From an uncultured Desulfobulbaceae bacterium (GTDB taxonomy: Bacteria; Desulfobacterota; Desulfobulbia; Desulfobulbales; Desulfobulbaceae), in assembly GCA_945787305.1 (NCBI GenBank), contig CALZIH010000027.1, forward strand, positions 1-31,868: a stretch of 31,868 bases of DNA, given 5' to 3'. Shown piece by piece: positions 26,116 to 31,868 of this stretch (position 1 is the stretch's first letter; each line of letters begins with the position of its first letter). Made by a program: the position numbers and the translations under genes. The notes under the pieces are model-generated. The model ran no database searches and was not told the DNA's origin. It saw only the letters and a list, made by a program, of their open reading frames with translations.

Positions 26116-27867
26116 TTAATCAATATACTGCATTCGGTGCAACTGGCTAAATACTCCTTTTTGAGCCAGCAGGGCATCATGGGTACCCTCTTCCACCAGT
26201 CGCCCATCCTGCATGACAATAATTCGGTCGGCATTTTTAATGGTGGACAACCGATGGGCAATAACAATCGTTGTACGGTTTTTCATTAAATTCTCCAAAG
26301 CCTTCTGAACCTTGCGCTCTGATTCGGTGTCAAGGGCTGAGGTTGCCTCATCCAGCACCAACAGGGGCGCATCCTTGAGAATGGCCCGGGCAATGGAAAT
26401 TCGCTGGCGTTGCCCGCCGGAAAGGCGCGCCCCGGATTCGCCGATAATCGTGTCAAAGCCTTTGGGCATCTCTTTAATAAAATCCAATGCAAAGGCGGCA
26501 TCGGCCGCCTGGCGAATTGCTTCTTCACTACAGTTCCCGCTACCGTAACAGATATTATTACGGACAGTATCATTAAACAAAATAGTCTGCTGGGTAACCA
26601 ATGCTATCTGGCTACGTAACGAGTGCAGGGTCACATCGCGGATGTCATGTCCATCAAGAAGCACCGCTCCTGAGTCAATATCATGAAACCGCGGCAGCAG
26701 GTTGGAAAGGGTGGTTTTTCCGCCACCGGATGGTCCGACAACAGCCAGGATTTCCCCCCTCTGAACCTTTAGGTTTATCCCGCGCAGAACCGGCTCGCCC
26801 TGGTCATACGAAAAAGTCACATCGTTAAACTCAATGCAATCATGAAACGAGGGCAGGTCCAGAGCTTCCGGCTTTTCCTCAATATCCGGTTGAATATCAA
26901 GAAGGTTGAAAATACGGGTTGCAGCGGCCATCCCGGACTGGATGGTGGAATTAATCTTACTTACGCCCTTGACCGGTTCATAGAGCATGATAAGGGCCGT
27001 CAAAAACGACATAAAGGCGCCCATGGTTGATGTACCCTTCAGCACCTGCGAGCCCCCGAACCAGATGATGAGGGCGATTCCGATGCCGCCGAGAAATTCA
27101 ATCATGGGATGCGACAGACAACGATACCTGGTTTCCGTCATCAAGGTATTAAACAGGTGCTGAATCTGGCCGGCAAAACGTTTTTCTTCCTGTTTCTCCA
27201 TACAGAAGGCCTTGACAATTCGGGCTCCACCGATGGTCTCATGCAGAATATTTGTCGCCTCACCAATACTGTTCTGATAGCGGGTGGATACCCGACGAAA
27301 CTTCTTGCCAAAGATAACAATAGGTGCCGCTGCCATGGGGAGGAAGATCAAAGACATCAGGGCCAGCCTCCAGTCCATTATAAAAATCACCCCGAGCAAG
27401 CCGATCACTGAAACAAAATCCCGGAGAATACGGATCAACGCATGGGAGACAGCACCCTGTAGCAAGCTGACATCATTAATAATCCTGGAAATTATCTCCC
27501 CTGTTGGGGTGTGATGAAAAAAAGACAACGATAACCGGTTGAGATGCATGTAGATCTGGTTACGCAGGTCACGGATGACACACTGCCCAACCCACTCAAG
27601 CAGGTAGGAATAGATAAAATAGAAAACACCCTTGACCAGAAATATGGCCAGTAATGCCAGGGGCAGGATATTAAGCAGTACCTTGTCCTTATTAACAAAG
27701 ATCTCATCCAGGAGTGGCTTGACCATATAGGCCTGGGCGGCATTGAAGCCGGCAACAATGATCATCCCCGCCATGGCAATAAAAAGTTTACTGCGATACG
27801 GCGTAAGTACCCCATAGAGTCTGATCACTATTTCTTTATTGGTCATTGACCCCGTGCCTGTTTTCAT
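26116..27867 (-). CDS. msbA: Lipid A export ABC transporter, MsbA-like
   Basis: A 583-residue half-transporter with membrane and ATPase domains in one chain, working as a homodimer. It flips lipid A-core across the inner membrane. The six-helix membrane domain spans about 20-310, with the coupling sequence SLSFFHHTPTGEIISRIIND (113-132). The ATPase domain has Walker A GPSGGGKT (378-385), Q-loop VTQQ, signature LSGGQRQR (482-489), Walker B LLVLDEATSALD (502-513) and H-loop His538. The first Met at 27867 has GTAGAG upstream; the second, at 27846 (MTNKEIV), is also usable. Its position just ahead of a GT9 gene and the ligase fusion supports an LPS role, but related ABCB exporters look alike. Repeat locus C lies upstream. 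Confidence 0.9.
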   Translation of the reverse strand: MKTGTGSMTNKEIVIRLYGVLTPYRSKLFIAMAGMIIVAGFNAAQAYMVKPLLDEIFVNKDKVLLNILPLALLAIFLVKGVFYFIYSYLLEWVGQCVIRDLRNQIYMHLNRLSLSFFHHTPTGEIISRIINDVSLLQGAVSHALIRILRDFVSVIGLLGVIFIMDWRLALMSLIFLPMAAAPIVIFGKKFRRVSTRYQNSIGEATNILHETIGGARIVKAFCMEKQEEKRFAGQIQHLFNTLMTETRYRCLSHPMIEFLGGIGIALIIWFGGSQVLKGTSTMGAFMSFLTALIMLYEPVKGVSKINSTIQSGMAAATRIFNLLDIQPDIEEKPEALDLPSFHDCIEFNDVTFSYDQGEPVLRGINLKVQRGEILAVVGPSGGGKTTLSNLLPRFHDIDSGAVLLDGHDIRDVTLHSLRSQIALVTQQTILFNDTVRNNICYGSGNCSEEAIRQAADAAFALDFIKEMPKGFDTIIGESGARLSGGQRQRISIARAILKDAPLLVLDEATSALDTESERKVQKALENLMKNRTTIVIAHRLSTIKNADRIIVMQDGRLVEEGTHDALLAQKGVFSQLHRMQYID

Positions 27868-27881
27868 CTCTACACAAAAAA

Positions 27882-28104
27882 ATTAATGATGGATTCGTAA
27901 AAAAGTCCAAAATACTATTTGCACCATACGGAAATACTACGAGATATAACAATTCCGTCGTCGGTGGCGAGGCTTTTTAGGACACCGACAATTATTGATG
28001 GACTCGTAAAAAGTCCAAAACGCCGTTTGCACTGGATGGAAATACAACGAGTTATAACCTTTCCGCCGTCGGTGGTGAGGCTTTTTGCGACACCGACAAT
28101 TAAT
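27882..28104 (-). repeat. Dispersed repeat family, locus C (two tandem units, 108 bp)
   Basis: Between the U32 stop (28203) and msbA (27867). The main hairpin starts at 27960 and 28068, a period of 108 bp. Arms are GTCGGTG and CACCGAC in both units. Each unit opens with GATGGA(C/T)TCGTAAAAA and AGTCCAAAA, the second hairpin. The sequence ATTAAT stands at both outer ends (27882-27887 and 28099-28104), which could be a target duplication or part of the repeat. Orientation is minus, as in locus A. Confidence 0.9.
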
Positions 28105-28202
28105 AAACGACCAATTAACGATGCGTACCAGCCAACCCCTGAACGTTGTCAAATGTACGCCATAGCTTCCCCGCAATGACGAATATACAATGTGCCCGGA
28201 AT

Positions 28203-30458
28203 TTATACCAGAGAGCCGTGAAAGTTACCTGATAATACCGGCAACCGTTTTTTGCCATCAGCAAGAAGGGTACCTACCATTGCCGCCTCCGTCCGCATCG
28301 GTCCACCGGTAAGATCGAGCAGCAGATAATCAACGCCCATCGCCGCCGTTTCCTGCCGCCATTTGAGCAGGGAAAAAGGCAGCGTTGATCGGGCCAGGGT
28401 AAGGCCGTCTCTAAGCTCCAGGGTAAACTGCTCGTCTTTGGGACTGACAAAGTTCTGCCTATAATGAAAATGATCGCTGTCCAGTCGGGCCGTAAACAGA
28501 GGGGGGCGACCATAAACATAAAGCCCCAGTTTCATGCTCTGTTTTAGTTTCCCTCGTCCTCTCTGCCCCTTGAAATGCGCGGCCGCAGCTGCAAGATTAT
28601 CGGCCTCGGTTTCAAGTGAAAAGAGTACGCCTTGATAGCGGAGCTGACTGAAAGCATGCAGTGTTGCTGAATTTAATATATTCAGACTGTAGTGACCGTA
28701 TAATTCCAGCCTTTGCACCCGTTCTCCTGCATCCAGGGAGGTAAACAATCCATACTGACTGCAATGGCTCAATTCAAAGCGCATGTAGCCCGATGAGACA
28801 AGTTGCTGCACCTGTTTACCGTACCAGTCGAGATCAGCCTCATGTACAACCGTTGGTAAACGCCAGATGAGTCGAGAGTGATATTTTTTTACTTTTACGC
28901 CAAGCTGTCCAAGGAGGCGAATATTGTCGCGGGTAAACGGGACAACAACACGGGCAGCACGCACTGGTAACCGGTGGCGAAGATCAGCCACACTTGATAC
29001 CGCCACCCACCAGGGGAGCTCCTGCCCCCTGCTTCGACCGCCTGCATGACGCTGGTTTGTTCTCCCGCGTTTTTTTCCGGGTCGTTTTTTATCAACACTG
29101 CCTGATTTCCAGGAAAGATGATCAAGAACGTCTTCCACCTTTCGCCTGTCGGGCAAGACCTTTTGGCCGGAGAGTTTCCGGCTTCGCTTCTGGCCGCTCC
29201 GTTCGCCAATAAGACGGGAGCCGACATCCACCTTAAACAGGCTCCCTATAAAATTACGCCCGCCCTGTCCTTTAAGATCAGCATTCCAGGAAAGCTGTAC
29301 CTTCTGCCCCACCCTGCCGATTTTCTGTCTGCGCCCCTCTACCTGCAAAAAGCGAACGGTGAAACTTGTCCGTTCACCGGTTTTCTCATTATGCAGCCGC
29401 AACCGGTCACCTTCCCCTACCTTAGCCGCCAAGGTGAGTTGCACAGTCAACCGGTTTTTCCTGTCCCTGGTTCGCTCCTGACGAACGCCCTTAATTCGGC
29501 CAAGCAGCTGGCCGCTGTTTCCGGATTGTTCGGGGGTTACTGCCTCTTTCGGTTTTTCCGAGAGCAGAAAACCGGTGGACCGTTTTCGTGCCATGGCTTC
29601 ATCAAGCAGTTTATGTGCCTCATAAAGAATACGCTCCTGTTTTTCTTCCGGCTCATCCAGGCTGTCCAGGGCCATACGATACGCTGCCACGGTGTTGGCA
29701 ACATACCGCGCACTTTTCATCCGCCCTTCGATTTTGAGGCAACTGACGCCAGCATCGCGCAAGGCGGGAAGTACATCCACTCCACAAAGGTCATTCATGG
29801 AAAACAGATACTTTGAAGATGCTTTTTTACCTGTGGCCCGGTTCAATTTCCCTGGCGGCAACCAGGAATAATGACGACGGCAAGGCTGAACGCACTGACC
29901 GCGCAGACTTGATTTTCCGCCATGCAGGCTGGAAAACATACAAAGCCCGGAATAACTGAAACACATTGCACCATGGATAAAAACTTCAATCTCGGCTCCA
30001 CTCCGGCGATGAATTGTCGCCATCTCCTCTATGGTCAACTCCCGAGCCAATACGACCCGCTCAAGACCTAAACCGGCCAGTTCCTTTGCTGCCAGTGAGT
30101 TGTGAACAGACATCAGCGTTGAACCATGTAGCGACAGATCAGGAAACCAGGATCGAGCAAGATAAGCTAGACCGAGGTCCTGGATTATCAATGCATCGGG
30201 ACGCAGTTGCTCAAGGCAGGAAAGCGTTTCCAGGGCTTGAGGGATCTCCGATTCCTTCACCAGGCTGTTCATGGCTACGTACAACTTCACCCCTTGCCGA
30301 TGCGCCTGTCGAATCATGGACCCAATCTCGGCCAAGGTAAAGTCCTTACTCAAAGCACGGGCATTAAATCCGGGCGCACCCACATAGACGGCATCGGCAC
30401 CTTCACCAAGAGCTGCCTCAAAGGCAGGAAAGCTACCGGCCGGGGCGAGAAGTTCCAT
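28203..30458 (-). CDS. U32 family peptidase/hydroxylase-like protein (RlhA-type)
   Basis: 751 residues from the ATG at 30458 (MELLAPAGSFPAFEAAL, the typical family start). Longer frames reach to 30602, but they overlap the GT4 gene, so the start is uncertain. The family signature EVFIHGAMCFSYSGLC is complete, and four cysteines (Cys166, 173, 189 and 193 in this numbering) form the cluster used in U32 proteins to bind an Fe-S centre. These include RlhA and TrhP, which hydroxylate 23S rRNA or tRNA. After about residue 320 comes a long region with beta-rich sequence and a basic linker near GKKRGRTNQRHAGG, probably the DUF3656-type extension. It is the member of the block least related to LPS; being next to the GT4 gene may be accidental. 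Enzyme role is inferred from the family. Confidence 0.85.
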   Translation of the reverse strand: MELLAPAGSFPAFEAALGEGADAVYVGAPGFNARALSKDFTLAEIGSMIRQAHRQGVKLYVAMNSLVKESEIPQALETLSCLEQLRPDALIIQDLGLAYLARSWFPDLSLHGSTLMSVHNSLAAKELAGLGLERVVLARELTIEEMATIHRRSGAEIEVFIHGAMCFSYSGLCMFSSLHGGKSSLRGQCVQPCRRHYSWLPPGKLNRATGKKASSKYLFSMNDLCGVDVLPALRDAGVSCLKIEGRMKSARYVANTVAAYRMALDSLDEPEEKQERILYEAHKLLDEAMARKRSTGFLLSEKPKEAVTPEQSGNSGQLLGRIKGVRQERTRDRKNRLTVQLTLAAKVGEGDRLRLHNEKTGERTSFTVRFLQVEGRRQKIGRVGQKVQLSWNADLKGQGGRNFIGSLFKVDVGSRLIGERSGQKRSRKLSGQKVLPDRRKVEDVLDHLSWKSGSVDKKRPGKKRGRTNQRHAGGRSRGQELPWWVAVSSVADLRHRLPVRAARVVVPFTRDNIRLLGQLGVKVKKYHSRLIWRLPTVVHEADLDWYGKQVQQLVSSGYMRFELSHCSQYGLFTSLDAGERVQRLELYGHYSLNILNSATLHAFSQLRYQGVLFSLETEADNLAAAAAHFKGQRGRGKLKQSMKLGLYVYGRPPLFTARLDSDHFHYRQNFVSPKDEQFTLELRDGLTLARSTLPFSLLKWRQETAAMGVDYLLLDLTGGPMRTEAAMVGTLLADGKKRLPVLSGNFHGSLV

Positions 30459-30519
30459 TGACGGTCTTCGGGTGCCGGGTATTGATGTCTCGCGAGCTTT
30501 CTTATCGGAGTTGCGGATT

Positions 30520-31617
30520 TCAGGTTTCAACACTGACACCATGCTCACCATAGACCCGGACCATGTTGTTAACCATGCTTTCCAGGCCGTATTTTTTAGC
30601 AATAGACTGTCGCTGTAGCCCTACCTGTGCCTCATCACGTGCAAGTGACTGGGAGAGTTCAAGAAGACCTGTCCTGGCCGCGCCCACATCATCATATGCA
30701 ATGGCCCGATAATTCTCAACATATTCAAGGGGTTCCAAAAGAGATGGTGTCCGGCAGGTCAATAACGGGATCCCATAGAGTAACCCCTGGATAAAAGATT
30801 GGGAGATACCCTCGGTCTCATAGGATGAAAAAAAGATAATATCTATTGCCGAAAAATATCGTTCCGGATCTTCCCGGTGACCGGTGAGAATAAATCGATC
30901 CTCGACACCGGCCCGCGCAATGTCCTCTTCCAGGATCGAGCGACCATTGCCACCGCCGACAATCATAAACTTGAAGTTATCAGGCATGGTTGCCGCAGTG
31001 CGGACAATAAACTCATGTCCCTTATAGTGGCGAAGAAAAGACACATTACCCACCAATATATCTTGGCCGGAGATATTGTATCGGCTACGGATCTCCTCAC
31101 GTTCCTGAATGGAAAACCGGAACCGCTTTTCATCAATACCGGTCGATTGGACAACAATTTTTTTCCGTGCCACGCCCTGATCAACCAGTTGATCACCAAT
31201 GGCCACACTGCAGGCAAAAATAACATCGGGAAAAGCGTTATAACTAAATGATGATGAAATAGAGGCGAGGACATGCCTTGTCCTGACAACCAAGGGGACT
31301 CTGCACACCTTGGCTACACAACCCGCCATCCAGGAATCCTCTGAAGAATGGGTATTGATAACTGCAGGTTTAAGCTTCCTGATTAGACAAAATAGACTCC
31401 ACCAGTCCGACAATGAAAATTTTGAAGAAAATTCGACAAAATATACGGGTATCCCTTCCTGTTTGCACCGCCGAGCCAACTCAGAATCTTCGGGAACGAT
31501 CAGGCCGACTCTGAAACCCAATTTTTTCATCTCCCGTAATTCGGTGAGCGTTCGTATTTCCTGCCCACCCCAGGCGCGTGACCAGTCTGTGTGGACGATA
31601 AGCGGTGTTCTATTCAT
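30520..31617 (-). CDS. GT4 family glycosyltransferase
   Basis: A 365-residue GT-B enzyme. The acceptor half has HTDWSRAWGGQEIRTLTEL (9-27), a variant of the GGxE motif, and the middle has VVRTRHVLASIS. The donor half has VGNVSFLRHYKGHEFIV, FMIVGGGNGRSILEE, FILTGHREDPERYFSAIDI and SYETEGISQSFIQGLLYGIP as the EX7E equivalent. No membrane segment or signal peptide is seen. It is the first gene of the minus-strand block in this window, and its stop lies 62 bp before the chosen start of the U32 gene (or overlaps alternative starts). Repeat locus D lies about 100 bp upstream. The sugar is unknown; core or capsule glycan synthesis is inferred from neighbours. Confidence 0.9.
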   Translation of the reverse strand: MNRTPLIVHTDWSRAWGGQEIRTLTELREMKKLGFRVGLIVPEDSELARRCKQEGIPVYFVEFSSKFSLSDWWSLFCLIRKLKPAVINTHSSEDSWMAGCVAKVCRVPLVVRTRHVLASISSSFSYNAFPDVIFACSVAIGDQLVDQGVARKKIVVQSTGIDEKRFRFSIQEREEIRSRYNISGQDILVGNVSFLRHYKGHEFIVRTAATMPDNFKFMIVGGGNGRSILEEDIARAGVEDRFILTGHREDPERYFSAIDIIFFSSYETEGISQSFIQGLLYGIPLLTCRTPSLLEPLEYVENYRAIAYDDVGAARTGLLELSQSLARDEAQVGLQRQSIAKKYGLESMVNNMVRVYGEHGVSVET

Positions 31618-31713
31618 TCTGTGAGAAGTTCAAGGGGTTGGGGTTCCTCTGTTTCATGTTCGTTTTTTCAGTCAGCACAGGGATGAGCGGTTCTTGAACA
31701 CGATTATTTTACT

Positions 31714-31868
31714 ATTGTCGGTGTCGCAAAAAGACTCGCCACCGACGGCGGAAAAGTCATAAGTCACTGTATCTACCCACAGTGCAAGTGTCGCTTTAGA
31801 CTTTTCACGAGTTCATCATTATTGTCGGTGTCTTAAAAAGACTCGCCACCGACGGCGGAAAGCTCATA
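31714..31868 (+). repeat. Dispersed repeat family, locus D (one full and one cut unit)
   Basis: The main hairpin starts at 31717 and again at 31824, a period of 107 bp, and the second unit continues past the window edge. Arms are GTCGGTG and CACCGAC. The second hairpin of unit 1 is slightly changed (AGACTTTTCACGAGTTC). Orientation is plus, as in locus B, and opposite to locus C. The block lies upstream of the minus-strand GT4 gene starting at 31617. Confidence 0.85.

Noticed and set aside
28203..30602. U32 protein starting at 30602
   Set aside because: The added 48 residues overlap the GT4 gene and are not family-like; MELLAPAG at 30458 is the usual start.

Overview
This window reads as chromosomal DNA of a Gram-negative anaerobe, most likely a Desulfobacterota (Desulfobulbales-like sulfate reducer or sulfur disproportionator). 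The inference rests on the gene mix: full-length NifU-NifS without nitrogenase genes, a long formate-tetrahydrofolate ligase, PEP synthase, ThyX, a molybdopterin-binding MoeA-like protein with a Cys-rich tail, and a large lipopolysaccharide core cluster with MsbA. No marker fixes the genus, so the placement is moderate confidence.

Layout. 1-2726 (minus): the N-terminal part of an exported delta-60 repeat protein that runs off the window, and a MoeA-like molybdopterin-binding protein. 3155-4474 (plus): a Trm112-like small protein and a protein with a cyclic-nucleotide-binding fold plus a PilZ domain. 4617-7300 (minus): a small orphan gene and a PEP synthase gene broken by two frame changes. 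7866-9892 (plus): nifU-nifS. 10005-10937 (plus): thyX with one in-frame TGA. 11443-13206 (plus): fhs, closed by a very strong terminator. 13347-16330 (plus): a PilB/GspE ATPase with an extra C-terminal cNMP-type domain, overlapping by 4 bp a WaaE-like glycosyltransferase. 16551-31617 (all minus): a surface-glycan block with two GT9 heptosyltransferase-like enzymes, several GT2/GT4 enzymes, a methyltransferase, an O-antigen ligase fused to a glycosyltransferase, MsbA, and a U32 peptidase/RlhA-like protein.

How the genes fit together. Genes 17331-27867 are tightly packed and look like one lipid A-core assembly and export unit: core sugars are added by the GT9, GT2 and GT4 enzymes, MsbA flips the lipid A-core, and the ligase half of the fusion would attach a polymer or sugar. 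No Wzx or Wzy gene is seen here. fhs and thyX both belong to folate one-carbon metabolism. The PilB-cNMP fusion and the cNMP-PilZ protein point to nucleotide second-messenger control of pili or surface behaviour.

The most unusual feature is a family of roughly 107-bp intergenic repeats. They occur as tandem pairs at four loci (about 2823-3041, 11007-11217, 27882-28104 and 31714-31868), each upstream of a gene start. Each unit carries two hairpins, and one copy shows a compensatory base-pair change. The loci alternate in orientation. I do not recognise the family by name.
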